Of a stretch of 64,000 bases of DNA, positions 41,141-53,186 are shown piece after piece (the first letter of the stretch is position 1; every line of letters starts with the position of its first letter). This DNA comes from Phytophthora colocasiae (Eukaryota; Oomycota; Peronosporomycetes; Peronosporales; Peronosporaceae). The notes under the pieces are model-generated. The model worked only from the letters and a program-made list of their open reading frames with translations, ran no database searches and had not been told where the DNA came from. Location of the stretch: the NCBI GenBank assembly GCA_018806915.1, contig JAGKQI010000046.1, positions 1,240,001 to 1,304,000 of the forward strand, written 5' to 3'. Both the position numbers and the translations under genes were made by a program.

Positions 41141-42462
41141 ATGGTGAAGCTCTCTTGTGTGCTCGTTGGAGTGGCGAGGAGCGCGTTCGAGGTAGACATC
41201 GACGACAGTGCTTCGGTGCCGGCATTGAAGGATGTGATCAAGGAGAAGAACCGCATGACGATCACGTGCGACGCCAAGGACCTTCAGCTCTTCCTGGCGA
41301 AAACGAAGGACGGCCCTTGGCTAGGGCTAGACGAGGCTGGTGCAACATCTGTGGTGCTCGATATAGATGGGCACGCTCAACACTCGAACACGAATCTCAT
41401 GAAAATGGAATCGCTGCAGCCTCTTAAAAGCCACGTCGGAGAGCTCCGCGAACAAGATCAGTTCCAAGTTCACGTGCTGGTGGTGGTTCCGGAGGGGACT
41501 GGAATCCAGTCACTGGATCACAGGCTGGTGTGGCTGCTTTACCCTCAATCGAAGAGCTTGGAGAACTAATTGAGACACGAGCCATTAAAGTGTTTGAGGA
41601 ACAAAAGCGAAAGCGCTCGGAGTATTCGATATCAACGTGCCCGCTCTCGAAGGAATATCTTCTCCAGCAGCAATTGGGCTTGAAGTACGCGACTATTCCC
41701 GTCAATGAAGTGGACGATGACTCAATTCGTGGTTATCAATGGTCAGCACTAACTGAGAAGCATCCAGACCAACGAAAGGCGTACATGAAGTACATTGAGG
41801 AGCACTTACGCGATGCTATGATGTCAAGAGGAAAGCAGAAGGATTTCCTGAAGGATGTAGCTGAAAAGCGGGACTTACTCGATTGTGATGATCGAAACAG
41901 ACTCCCCTTCAAAGTGACGGGAACAGCAGATATGATGATTGTCGATGACACGGCGAACAAAATGGACGAGGTTTTCGCTGGTCTTCGGGTCGTGATCGAA
42001 GTAAAGAAAAATCTTCCTAGCTACAATGAACGGTGGCAATTACTCCTGGAGTTGGTTCTGGCAGATTTGAAGAGTGAAACGCGTTGTGCTCCTGTGGCTT
42101 TACTCACTAACTTGAACGACTACTGGTATTTTTTGTGGTTTTCGACGGACAATACAATCGCCAGAATGGTGCTTACTTGCCCAGCCAATGGATTCAAGAC
42201 GATGAAAGAGATTTTAAAGGAGAGAAGTGGGCCCACGCGTGATGGACACTTTCCGTTGCGTGTTTCTTCCTTGAGTTCGCCACTAAAGCGTCAAAAGTTG
42301 CTTCAAGGTGCAACTGGGCGCGATGAAGCTGCGGCAGAAATGCTGGAGAGATACGAGTTGATGTCTGATGAGCTCAGTCCGGAGTTCTTGCTGGAGCGGA
42401 GAATGGAATATGCTTTTGATATGATTAGGCAAATGCCGGTTCATAGTTCAATGTTCACCTAG
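41141..42462 (+). pseudogene. Third CRN effector gene, frame broken
   Basis: From the ATG at 41141: header MVKLSCVLVGVARSAFEVDI, LQLFLAK (residues about 48-54) and VHVLVVVPEGTG near residue 108. The frame then ends at 41569, while the C-terminal domain continues in another frame (41530-42462) with GTADMMIVDD, LRVVIEVKKNL and VALLTNLNDYWYFLWFS, the same nuclease-like block as in the CRN at 38763. An indel near 41500 separates them. Probably a pseudogene, unless the break is a sequencing error. Confidence 0.8.
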
Positions 42463-43130
42463 ATGGTGGATACGAAGCAGATCCAGCCGTTCATTGCGGA
42501 CGCTACCAGTGCTTTACTGCCCAGCTCACAAAGAATCAAGTTAGCATCACGTAAAGCGGACTGCAAAGGCTCAAAAACAAAAGAAACATCGATACATCAA
42601 TTTTTAGTAATTTAAGCTTATGATTTCTTTATCAACTTCCTTGACCAGCAACGTCACGTGTCTATTGTGTTGATTGGCGCTCTACATGACGTGTGTGGTT
42701 CTTGTAGTGGTGATGTGGATCTCTAGTAGAGATTCTCGACGCAGCAGGGAGATCGCATCGCACATCTCCAGCATCGACTACTAGAAATCATCGAGAAGCG
42801 GGTCAAAGTTACATCTCGCTGACTGTCACGAGTCTTTTCCCGACGATCTCCAAGATCGTGACACCGACATGACCAGCAGCGCACTACCCCTGCGGTGGCG
42901 GTGAAGTGGATCTACGACGTTGAACGGAGGTGAGCTGCACGGGTCTTCACAGTGCTAACCGTTTGGCTTGTGCTCTCTTCTACAAAGGCCTGGTGTGGGA
43001 CTGCAGCTCTGCTGATGACTTCATGGAGTGTAGCAAGTCATTTGACTCGGACAGCAGCGAGAATGACCGGAAGTGAAGGTTGATAGGCGGTGTTCCTGTA
43101 GTAGCCCTCTTATTAAGAGTCTAAAGTAGA
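42463..43130. other. Intergenic, nothing recognised
   Basis: No open frame with recognisable content; stop codons in all frames at short intervals. Confidence 0.5.
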
Positions 43131-43138
43131 GTTGGGTA

Positions 43139-43388
43139 AATTCTGCTCACGGCTCCTTACAACAATGTCGCTTCCGCTGATATTGTGCATGATCGGAATA
43201 GAGAATGTCTTCACACTCGTCCGAGCCAACGCGTTGTGCACCAGCACCTCGAAGTTTGTGTTCTGCGTGGACACATCACACACGCTCATGTTGGCCAGCA
43301 AGTAGAAACTGTAAGGCTCTTTCTTTCCGATGACGAACAGCACTTCGTTCTCGGCTTGGATGATACCGTCGTTGAGTCTGAGCGAGTA
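43139..43388 (-). pseudogene. Alpha-mannosidase internal fragment
   Basis: About 240 bp matching the internal segment around 34220-34450 of the intact gene (VHNALARTSV, EVLFVIG, EPYSF). It is more diverged than the copy at 35948-38450 and lacks several codons, so it is an older remnant. Confidence 0.88.
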
Positions 43389-43511
43389 CAGTCATCTTGT
43401 AAATCCAATACTACTATAATGATTATTTCGGAATGCCTGGTTCACACAGAAGTCAACTCCAATCTTGCGTGTTTTCTATTGAAGGTATGAGTCAGAATTA
43501 TTTCACAACAA

Positions 43512-43880
43512 TTACGCGTCGAATGGCTTGCGGTTGGATCGACGGACGTGCGCTTGATACATCATCGTGAACACCAGCGACAAGACAAACACGAGCGCTA
43601 CCACAAACGCAATCACTTGCGAGCGCATTATCTGTCGCGATAACAATGCAATAGCCCCATGTATCAACACAATTGGACGAGTACCTAGCAGGGGAAAGTA
43701 TGGAGTACGCACCCGGTTGGCGCTGGCGTCCGCAATCTCCGACGGCTTCTTGTGCTGGCGCTTGAGGCGCTCACTCATCTTGGAGTAGCGCTCGCCACTG
43801 TAGATCGTAGGCCCCAGCGCGACGTCCACGCCGCGCTGGCCCTGCTTGGACGCTCCAGTGCCTCGGTTCCGCAGCTCCAT
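43512..43880 (-). CDS. Small single-pass membrane protein, unknown
   Basis: Two exons, 43713-43880 and 43512-43631, give 95 aa. The 81-bp intron (GTGCGT...GACAG) happens to keep the frame open. The N-terminal half is basic and polar (YSGERYSKMSERLKRQHKK); one helix IAFVVALVFVLSLVFTMMY lies near the C-terminus, then a basic tail HVRRSNRKPFDA. A tail-anchored ER or mitochondrial protein is likely. No family recognised. Divergent from the LCB1 gene, sharing about 280 bp of promoter. Confidence 0.7.
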   Translation of the reverse strand: MELRNRGTGASKQGQRGVDVALGPTIYSGERYSKMSERLKRQHKKPSEIADASANRVRTPYFPLLGTRPIVLIHGAIALLSRQIMRSQVIAFVVALVFVLSLVFTMMYQAHVRRSNRKPFDA

Positions 43881-44163
43881 CGTATGATAGTGAACGAAAT
43901 GAACTCTTTTCATTCGTATTAACCCTCTGGGTGATGAACCCGGGTCGGGTAGGAGGTGATGGGTCAGTTTTTGATTGGACAAAACTCTGTGCCATGTTGG
44001 TGTGAAATGTCGCGTGAAAGTCTCATCGACGCTTCCCTCCATCGTCGGTTCTTCCCTGTGCAGGTGGAAGCTGCGTCGCGTTTGCTGAGCGTGGCCACGC
44101 CTGAACTTGCAGAGTTTCCTCTCCTCCCCCTTCACTTTTCTTATCAACGTTTAATCTGCCAGC

Positions 44164-45856
44164 ATGAGTGAGTGGTGGGCAACCATCGGCCAACCCTTCG
44201 CCGAGGTGCGTGGCGTTTCTTTGCTCTCTATGGAGGGAGCTCTTTAAACCACGGAGGTGATGGTTAATTCTGTGTATTTGTATCGACTTTTGCCAGGCGC
44301 TGCTGAGTTTGGATACTGTCAAGATCAAGGCGGCTTTTGCTAATGCCCCCAGCTCGTACTACGAGTACATTCACTCTATCTACGTGCGCAGCCCCGAGCA
44401 CGTGATCATTGAGACGTTCCTCATCGTCTTCGTCATCTACATCACCTTTGTCAAGCGCGACAAGCCAAAAGGAACTGCTGCCAAGCTCTCGGAGAGAGAG
44501 ATTGACGATCTGTGTGATGAGTGGACCCCTGAGCCCATTATCCCGCCCAACGCCGTCGTGGATGTCAACAAGTCCAAGCCTATTGGCATTGTTGAGGCTA
44601 CGCCTGACACGCACATCAAACTACAGGGCTTTGCCAAGCCTCTGTTCAACCTGGCCACCTTTGACTTCCTCGGTCTGGGCTCCCGCCCCGAACTTAAGGA
44701 AGTTGCGGTCAAGACGCTGACCAAGTACGGCTGTGGCTCCTGCGGACCCCGTGGCTTCTACGGTACTATTGACACCCACGAGATCCTTGAGAAAGACATC
44801 GCGCAGATGATGGGAACGACCGACTCGATCACCTTCTCGGACACGGAAGCCACTTCGTCTTCGGTGCTGCCAGCCTTTGCCAAGCGTGGCGATCTTATCG
44901 TCATGGACGACGGCTGCAATGATTCGATCCTCGTGGGCGCTAACCTGGCGCGTTGCACGGTGCACTACTACAAGCATAATGACCTGGCCGACCTGGAGCG
45001 CGTACTCAAGAAGGTGCGTGACGAAGACAAGAGAAAGAAGCGTGGCTCGGACTGCCAGCGTCGTTACGTTGTGACTGAAGCACTCTTCCGCAACCATGGT
45101 GACATGATCGACCTGCCCAAGGTGGTGGAGCTCTGCAACACGTACTTCTTCCGTCTCTTCTTGGATGAGAGCTTCTCGTTCGGTGTGCTCGGCAAGTCTG
45201 GTCGTGGCCTTACGGAGCACTACGGCATGGACGTTTCGGAAGTGGCTATCATCTGCAGTTCACTTGCTGGATCTACCGCCAGCGTTGGCGGCTTCAGCAC
45301 GGGTTCGCAGGAGGTCGTGGACTACCAGCGTATTAACAGCGCCGGCTACGTGTTCTCAGCTTCGGCCCCACCTTTCACGTCGGCTTGTTGCTCGGAGGCT
45401 ATCCGTATTATGAGGGACGAGCCGGAGCTCTTCACTAAGCTCCGCGATAACGCCAAGCTCGCACACGACGCTCTGTCCGCTGGCGTTCAGAGCGTGTACA
45501 GCGTCTCCAAGGCTACTGTCTCCCCGATCCTGCACCTGCGTCTGCTTCCTGAAGTCGTGGCTCGCGTTGGAAGTGAGGAGAACCAGCGCGCTTTGCAACG
45601 CAAGGTGTGCGACGCGGTCATGCAGAAATGCTTGAGCAAGGGCGTGGCGATCTGCTCTCCTCGTTACAAGACCCACCAGACGATGGAGCCGCTACCTAGT
45701 CTGCGTGTATCCGTGACTGCCATCCACTCCCCTAAGGAGTTGGAGGCTGCGTGCAAGGTTATCGCGACGGAGGCCATGGCTACGGCCAAGGAGGTGCTTG
45801 CCAGCTTTCCGGTGGACGCTGTTCCTGCTAGTGGACTGCGACAGCGCAAGCAGTAA
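44164..45856 (+). CDS. Serine palmitoyltransferase subunit 1 (LCB1/SPTLC1)
   Basis: Exon 1 is 44164-44205 (14 codons) and exon 2 is 44297-45856; 533 aa. The N-terminus is near a membrane helix (VIIETFLIVFVIYITFV, residues 45-61). Alpha-oxoamine synthase features follow: FNLATFDFLGLGSRPE, YGCGSCGPRGFYGTIDTHE, LFLDESFSFGVLGKSGRGLTEHYG. As expected for the LCB1 subunit, the PLP-binding lysine of LCB2 is absent. With LCB2 it condenses serine and palmitoyl-CoA in the ER, the first step of sphingolipid synthesis. Confidence 0.95.
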
Positions 45857-45983
45857 GTAGGCGTCAAGTGCCATAAGAAACAGAATGAGACAAAAGAGTT
45901 AGCCTCTCTTTCTAATAAAATGCTTGGCCCTTGCAATAGTTTCTGGTGGTTTAGTGACATTGGCAACAGGCCTTGTAGGGGAT

Positions 45984-46349
45984 CTAATTAGCCTTCACCT
46001 CGTCCATCATCTCCTTCTCGCGCCTCTGACGGTAGATCTCAAACTGTTCATCATTGGTGTACTGATGGAGACAGGCATTGAAGGCCTTGTTGTGGTCTCG
46101 GCACTTGAAAACTACCATTAGTCCGTTCGCTTTGGCGCACTCCGCGAACTTCTCCGCTACGCTGTGGCACTTGGAGATGGCGATGTCACTCAGCTCCTGC
46201 TTCAGTTTCTACAGTCACAACAATGATTAGATACTTGCAACCACGCATACATTGACTGCAATACGCACGTGCTCGGCCTGGTTGCTCCAGGACAGACGCG
46301 ACGAGCGGAACTTGGCCTTGGCCGTCTCCTTATCCACAGGTTGCTCCAT
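45984..46349 (-). CDS. CMC1-like twin CX9C mitochondrial protein
   Basis: Exon 1 is 46251-46349 and exon 2 is 45984-46208; the intron is 42 bp (GTATGC...GTAG). 107 aa. Two CX9C motifs (CHSVAEKFAEC and CRDHNKAFNAC) form the coiled-coil-helix fold typical of Mia40 substrates in the intermembrane space. Spacing and the C-terminal Y-x-R-R-R-E-K-E tail resemble COX assembly protein CMC1, which handles copper for cytochrome oxidase. CMC1, CMC2 and COX23 are hard to tell apart by eye. Confidence 0.8.
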
Positions 46350-46474
46350 GATGACTTTGAGGTGTGTGTGCCTCCGCGTTTCCACGCAGTTTAGTGTGTA
46401 CCACATAAATGAAGTTATCATTACGTTACAGCTTGTCAAAATCGTAGCAACTTCAACTTTGTCAAGCCGTTACT

Positions 46475-48916
46475 TTAGAGTTCCTCCATCATTAAGTGTG
46501 ATACCCATGGACGAATGCGCTCTACACGAGCATATTCATCGTAGATACGCTGGGAAACAGCAAGAGTATCGCCGATGGGTGCAGTCGGATAGGACTCGAG
46601 ACTGAGCTGCCACTTCAACTCGAACGCAATACGAGCTTTCTTCAGCACATCCTCGTCCATTTTGCGGCCTTGAGTGTACGACTGACAGACCTCTCCGAGC
46701 CACATACGCCAACGAGGCAAGTAATAGCCTTTGACAAGACCAGCCCATTCCTTGCCGGCGTAGTCGTGAATGGATTCGGAGTTGTTATCGCCCCATCGAG
46801 TCACCTGGTTGCGAGCTTCATATTCGTAGTATTCTTCGAGCTGAGTGTCATCATTTGATCCAGCAAGGGCTCGTGCATCCGCGATCCAGTTGCCGAGCAG
46901 AAAATCATCGCTCGTCGCTAGAATTTCGTCCAAATGCTGAATCGTGAGAAGCATGCGCTTTGTCCAAGCGCACAGCTGATCTGCTGGTGTCGTTCTGCCT
47001 TCGTACAAGTCTTTCAGGTGGAGATATTGGGCCATGAAATGGTCGCTTAAAAACTGTCTTGTGACGTCGACCAGATCGTGGCGGTACGTGTCAATAGCAT
47101 GCAGCTCCGCTCCAGCAAAGAGGAGCTCTTTCCAGGCTCGAGTTATGTCCTTGGGGTCGTACGAGATCAAAGTCGGCATGAATCCATCACGAACAAGTTT
47201 CCAGTGCGGAATCAGACAGATCAAGCTCTTGGTCACTCCACCGAAGCCAAGAGTGCGGTTGTATACCGACTGCAACAGAAAGCCCCACGCTCGTTCGGTG
47301 TGTGCATCCATCGAGTGATATCGCTGAGCTGCAAAGCTTGGAACCCACTCGTCCATATCGAGTGGGGTGTCCACCCACGCCATTTGCAATGTGAGGTCGT
47401 ATACCACGTAATTCTGGTAGATTCCTTCCATTGTAAGACCAACACCGATCATGGTTCCATTACTGTCGTGGTTCGCTGATACAGGAGCTGACCCAAGTGT
47501 TGGCAAGTCTCCACGCATTCCAGTATTACCGCCAAAGTTGTGAAGCACACAGTAAATCCAGCTTTTGCCGAAGTAGTTGTCCATTTTGTTCCACACCGGT
47601 CGAACCTCGCTATACAAGTCGAGAATTATCATCTTGTCATTCGGCACACCAGCTAGATACGCCTTCACATGCTCCTTCGTCCAGTAATCTGGGCTGTTCT
47701 CGAAAAGCCACCCTTGGATAAGCCACACAGCATCGCGATCTGCAGCTGTCATGCTGTCAATTACAGCACGCGACGCGGCCTCAAGCTTTGCCAGGTCAGT
47801 GAAATCTGGATCCATTTCGTTGTATGTATCGCACTGGTACAATGAAGACGTGTAGTCGTACAGCGCACGTTGTTCCTCGATAAAAGTTTTGCCTATTTCG
47901 TGGTAAAGTGGATCGGAGGAATCCAACATGTACACACAACAAAATTCATCGGAGAAACCGCCCCAATTGGGTGAGCGCGTGAACTTTGCGTGTGGATAGA
48001 AAGCCTTCATCTCCTCCGGAACGTGACCAGCGAACGCCGGCAAGGCAGGTACCATTCCGAACTCGCGCATACGCTGCAATATCTTGAGCTGCAATTCATG
48101 TTGGCTGTCAATAAACTCTTGCGGTAATGGTCCTTTCACCCAACTACCGCGGAGATTGCCCATACGGCCCCATGCTAGAAACCCAGCACCAGCAAAGAAC
48201 TTGTTCAGCCCCGCAGAAGTCACGTTGTAGCGCTTGAAGGTGTTTTGCCACACTTTTTCTTGCCCAGTGAAAGCCAGCGGCATGTTGATCCCTGTGTCCG
48301 TAAACATTAGCCTCAACTGTGTTTACATGAAGCTTTTTAAGTACATTTTCGTACCATTTAGTGCCATCCAGTCGATGTGTTTCTCCCACTGCGACCATCC
48401 CCACGTCCACGACGAATAGCTCGCAGTACAGACGTTCTGGTAGTAGGAGAACTTGGAACTACGTTTGTGATGCACTCGTTGCTTCACCTTAGGCAGAACT
48501 TTAGGCAATTGCAGCTTGTGGTTGTCCCAATCCGTTTGTGTGTGCACTACCGATTTCAAATACCATTGCAGGCCGTACGCCATGGCACTAGCTGAGTTAG
48601 CGGCGATCTCCAGCTTCTGGCCGTCACTTCCCAGCTCAAACACGTCCAATCCATCAGGATCTGATGGCAACACACGTAGCGAGATCTATATGTATAACAA
48701 TTATTTTTTTAGCGATCTTTAATCAAAAATGTTAAGTAGAAATTAAAAAACCTGGTCATTGAAGCGATCACCGAGTCGACGCTGAATAAGACCGCGAGTA
48801 GCTGCCACCGTATCATGCTCATCTTCTGCTCTCTGCTTTAACAGATTAATCGACGCATCTACAGCCAGAGGCAGCAGCAACAAGAGGAGGAGGAGGGAGA
48901 TTCGGCTCGGTATCAT
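46475..48916 (-). CDS. Alpha-N-acetylglucosaminidase (GH89, NAGLU)
   Basis: Three exons: 48752-48916, 48355-48685 and 46475-48291; introns of 66 and 63 bp. 770 aa. The ATG at 48916 gives the signal peptide MIPSRISLLLLLLLLPLAVDAS. GH89 landmarks: SQWEKHIDWMALNG/INMPLAFTGQEKVW, GFLAWGRMGN, YQCDTYNEMDP, AVWLIQGWLF and WIYCVLHNFGGNTGMRGD. NAGLU removes terminal alpha-linked GlcNAc from heparan-type glycans in the lysosome. The length fits the human enzyme (743 aa). A truncated paralogue with the same first intron position is at 15350-15680. Shares a short divergent promoter with the CDP-DAG synthase gene. Confidence 0.95.
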
Positions 48917-49078
48917 GATAGTGAATCTCAGATTGAAGTTAGGGACCCTAATCAATAAGAGTTAACCTATAAGAGTTAACCAACATCGCAGTGACGTAAC
49001 GCTTCCCCCTAAACCAAGTCACAACGCCAAGCAGTTCTCTCGCACTTCCAGACCAGAATTCTCTCTCGTACACAGCCA

Positions 49079-50748
49079 ATGACTCTGCGTAAACGACGCT
49101 CCAGCCCCGAGGGCAGCCCCAAGCACGCGCAGAATGCACCTCCGCTACCTGCTAAAGCCCCCGGAGGTCTTACCAAGTTTATGACGCGCGTCATTGTGGG
49201 TTTCGCTATGATTGGCGGCTTTATTGCCATTCTCTACGGAGGCCACATGTACACTTGGGGTCTTGTGGTGGTATTGCAAACGCTGCTCTTCCGTGAACTA
49301 GTGAACGTGCGCTACCGAGCTGCTGCGGAGAAGAATATTCCGTGGTTCCGCTCCGTGCAGTGGATGTGGTTCATTGTGGCACTGTTTTACAACTACGGAG
49401 ACTCGTTGGGAGGCTTTATTGAGAGTAGCAAGATCCGCTTCGTGCCGCCAGCTATCGTGCACTACCTGCGCTACCATACGTGGGTTTCCTTCACCATGTA
49501 CGCGCTGCTTTTCGTCATGTCCGTGCTCAGTCTCAAGAAAGGTGAGACCGTCGGATTGTGCAGTTGCATTGCAATTGTACGTTGTTCGATGAATTTGGCT
49601 GACTTTTTCTTTGTGATGTTGTGGCTGGTTCGACTAATGTGCAGGGTACTACAAGTATCAGATGGGTATGTTTTGGCTACTGCTGGGGTTTTGTATGGGA
49701 GAATATTGACGTGTCGATGTTTGTTGCAGGCCAATACACGTGGACTATTGTGACGTTGGGACTGATCGTGTTCCAGATGAAATACGTGCTCACGAATATC
49801 TTTAACGGTATGAAGACGATGAGAATGTGGTTACTTTTTGGTATTTGTGCTGACGATTTCTTTGCAGGCCTCTTCTGGTTCCTATTCCCTGTGTCGCTCG
49901 TGGTCTGCAACGACTGCTTTGCGTTCTTCTGTGGGAAACTGTTCGGCCGCAAGTTCATTAAGACGCCCTTCCTGCGGTTATCCCCGAACAAGACATGGGA
50001 GGGTTTTATCGGTGCGTTCATTTGCACCATCATCTACGCATTCTTCTCGAGCGCCTTCATCTCCCAGGTAACCAGCGTTTTTCAGTGTGGATACGATGTA
50101 TCAGTGTGCTAACCTGTGTATCTTGTTTCTCCTCTTCAGTTTTCTTGGTTGACCTGTCCAGTGGAGAGCTTCGAGGTACGATCCTTAATTTACTGCAAAC
50201 TGTTGCAACGTGTATCTAATGATCTCTCTTTCGTATCCCTATTTCTCAGTTCAAGCTGATCCCTGACCCGCTCACGTGCACTCCGCGTGATGTTTTCCTC
50301 CCGCACTTCTACGATGTACCAGTCTCCATCGCTCGTGTTATTGGGTTCAGCCAGATTCAGCTTCTTCCGATCCAACTTCACTCGTTCTGGTTCGCAATCT
50401 TCGCTTCGGTAGTATCGCCCTTCGGTGGTTTCTACGCGTCTGCCATCAAGCGCACCTATAACTTGAAGGACTTCGACTCTGTGATCCCGGGCCACGGTGG
50501 TGTCATGGACCGGATGGACTGCCAACTGATCACGAACTGCTTCACGACTGTTTACTTCAACACTTTTATTCGGTATGTCATAGCTATCGTTGGTAGGATG
50601 ATGCTTCACCTTTACTGATGCTTCGTTTTTTGTCGTGTGCAGTTCACCGACACCGTCCGTGGCAATGATCCTAAACCTTGTGGCGCAGTTGACAATCGAT
50701 CAGAAGCAAGATGTGCTGCGGGCCATTCAGGAAATGCTCCAAGGTTAG
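49079..50748 (+). CDS. Phosphatidate cytidylyltransferase (CDP-diacylglycerol synthase)
   Basis: Seven exons: 49079-49541, 49645-49665 (only 21 bp), 49730-49807, 49868-50067, 50140-50175, 50250-50572 and 50643-50748; 408 aa, all introns GT-AG and 60-103 bp. Many membrane helices; cytoplasmic basic N-terminus. The CDS signature SAIKRTYNLKDFDSVIPGHG then GVMDRMD is near residue 330. Converts phosphatidic acid and CTP to CDP-DAG in the ER, precursor of phosphatidylinositol. Closest to the eukaryotic CDS1/CDS2 type. Confidence 0.96.
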
Positions 50749-50925
50749 AGCACTATCCCTACGCAGCCTATTTTTTTCAATGGTTGCTTCTAGAACAGGA
50801 AGAAGTCGCACCCAGCAAGACACAGAGCAACACACCATAATTGCCATAACCATGACACAAGCGTGATTTTTATCTTACCACATACATTTTTCAAGTCAAC
50901 CAACCAATTCATTTTTGTTTTAATC

Positions 50926-53155
50926 ATGACGGACACTCCAGTCGAGCGCATCGCCTTGCGCGTGCGCAACCTGCCCGCTGTGCTGTCCACGGAGGCAATC
51001 ACGTCGCTGTTCTCACACTACGGAGCTACTAGTGTCCGCGTGCTGCACCGCAGAGTACGCTGCTTCTGTACTGTACAATCAACGAAAGATTGCGATGTAT
51101 CAATGGCTTAAACTTTTGTTTGAATTTGCGTTATTCACGTAGAATACGACGTCAAGCGGCAAAGAACCAGGTGCAGCAGCAGCAAAAGAACTGCAGAAAG
51201 TGGTGGCAACTTTTGCGACACGTGAAGCTCAGCTTAACGCTCAGAAGCGATTACATGCGCTGGAATTGGCAGGTCACTGTTTGGAGGTGGAAGTGGTTGG
51301 CGATGGAGCTGCAACCACGTCAAAAGAGGCGAAACCGGAACCTGTGGAGGTTCGGGAGAGCTTCACCGTGAGCACCCAACCGCCGTTGCCTAAAGGTTTG
51401 CCTCCACCGCTTCCTCCAATGCAGAATCCTCTTTTCATGCCGGTGCCAATAGCTCCGCACCTTGGGTAGGTCGCCGTCGCTGCAAAGTGGACATCGATAT
51501 GTACTAATTCTTGCAACAGTTTGAATTATGCACCATCTCCCCTAATCGAGTACAAGTATCCGAAGGCCACTGAGAGTATTGTGCGCAATATCGCAAATGG
51601 TTCGTGAGTGCATTGGCTTTAGAGGTGTGTGGAGTTATCTGACTTGTCGTCTTGATGACAGCGTTGATCGCTTTGCCTCGGTTTTATACTCAAGTACTGC
51701 ATCTTATGAACAAGATGAATTTGCCGACGCCATTTGAGGAGAATGCGATTCCAGGCCGATTTTCGGTGAAAGTTAATACACTACAAGAACGAGGAGAAAC
51801 AAAGAGTTTAAAACGACGCCGAGTGGACGAGAACGTGAATGAACAGATCGTAGAAGAAGAAGACGAGGAGGACGAAGAAGATGACAACGTGGCTGGAAAT
51901 GACAATCGACTGGATGAAATGTATTCTCCGCAAACTCTCCAGCTGGGAATGGGTAAAGTTGATCAGAAGTTGTCAGTCCAAGAAGATGAGGCACTCCCGG
52001 ATCTCATCGGGAAACCCTTGCCAAGACAAAACAAACTCTCATCGGTCAAAACGAACTCTTCCCTCAATATGACGTTTCAACTTGGCTCCGATGATCAAAG
52101 CCATCACGACGAGCACAGATCAACTCGCCCGGGTGTGATTACAGAAGACGAGGTAAACCGACAGCGACTAAGACCCGAAGGTATGTACACACTTGCTTCA
52201 GTAGCTTCAGATGTGCATCTTACACCGTTCATGGAACAGATTTTCTCAAAGAACCGCTGATGAGTACTTACACCCGAGGATCTCCATCGAGAACTACTAT
52301 GGTGACGAATATTGCACACGATGTGGACGAGAAAGACCTGCGTTCTGTGTTCGGCTACGTACTGCCCATGGATATGGAACTAGAGTACGTAGTGTTGGTG
52401 ATATTCTTGATTGGCAAAGAATTGATTGTGCTTGTCTGCTTAGCTCGATGGATATCTCACTTTTACCAGCAAAGAGCTCAGCTTTAATCACGTTTCCCAA
52501 CGAAGAATTGGCAGTAGCAGCAGTGACCAAGCTGCACGGCGTACAACTTGAGGGCAAAGTAATGATTGTGGTACGTACAGTCGACGGGATTTCTCCTGAA
52601 ATTGCTCATTTTCACCCTGCCGTATTCAGAGTTTCCACAGCTATTCAGAGGCACTCCCAGTGATAGAGCGGTGGTCGTTGCAGGAGCTAGCAAGTAAACG
52701 TTTGCCTGAAGCTGAATTGGTCTCCGAAAAGGTTATGAAAAAGTACCAGCGTGGACAGCCTTCCAACTCACTTTATGTGAAGAATCTGGCCAAAACAGTG
52801 GAGCTAGCGGACCTCTATGCGGTCTTTGGCGCAGTATTGCCAGCTGATTCAAGGCTGGAGTACGTAGTCTGAGGCTGTAAACTTGCGCGTACATCTCTAA
52901 CCTTTCCGCTACCATGCAGAGTCCTGAATATCCGCCATTTCACTTCGGGAAGAATGAAATGCCAGGCCTTCGTGACGTATCCAGCAATCGATCTCGCGTC
53001 AAGTGCCTTGCTTCAAGTTCATGGCGTTGTGCTAAAGGATAAACCGCTGATTGTGGTACGTAGAAAACCTTTCTGCAACTGATAGCATGTGCATTCGATT
53101 CACATGTTTAAATGTCCTCCAGTGCTTTCGTAAACCCCAACCAGACCGTGCGTGA
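50926..53155 (+). CDS. U11/U12-65K-like minor spliceosome protein (RNPC3 type) with three RRMs
   Basis: Nine exons: 50926-51054, 51143-51465, 51520-51599, 51662-52180, 52240-52384, 52444-52570, 52630-52859, 52920-53055, 53123-53155; 573 aa. RRM1 (residues about 7-95) has LRVRNLP and VRVLHRR. A proline stretch (PPLPKGLPPPLPPM) and the diagnostic block LPRFYTQVLHLMNKMNLPTP match the 65K protein of the U11/U12 di-snRNP. A middle RRM (TTMVTNIAHDV...ALITFPNEELA) and a C-terminal RRM (LYVKNLAKTVELADLYAVFG...GRMKCQAFVTYP) follow; human RNPC3 has only the first and last. An acidic EEEDEEDEEDD stretch is near residue 230. Ends 31 bp from the convergent RING-BRCT gene. Confidence 0.88.
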
Positions 53156-53186
53156 CAACTCGTCCACGTTTAAATAACGCCATGGA

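Noticed and set aside
46376..46439. Upstream extension of the CMC1-like protein
   Set aside because: The frame continues to 46439 but with non-conserved, Cys-containing sequence; the ATG at 46349 gives a family-typical length.
51600..51661. U12-type intron inside the 65K gene
   Set aside because: Its donor GTTCGTGAG is odd but does not match ATATCCTT or GTATCCTT, and no TCCTTAAC-like branch site precedes the acceptor.
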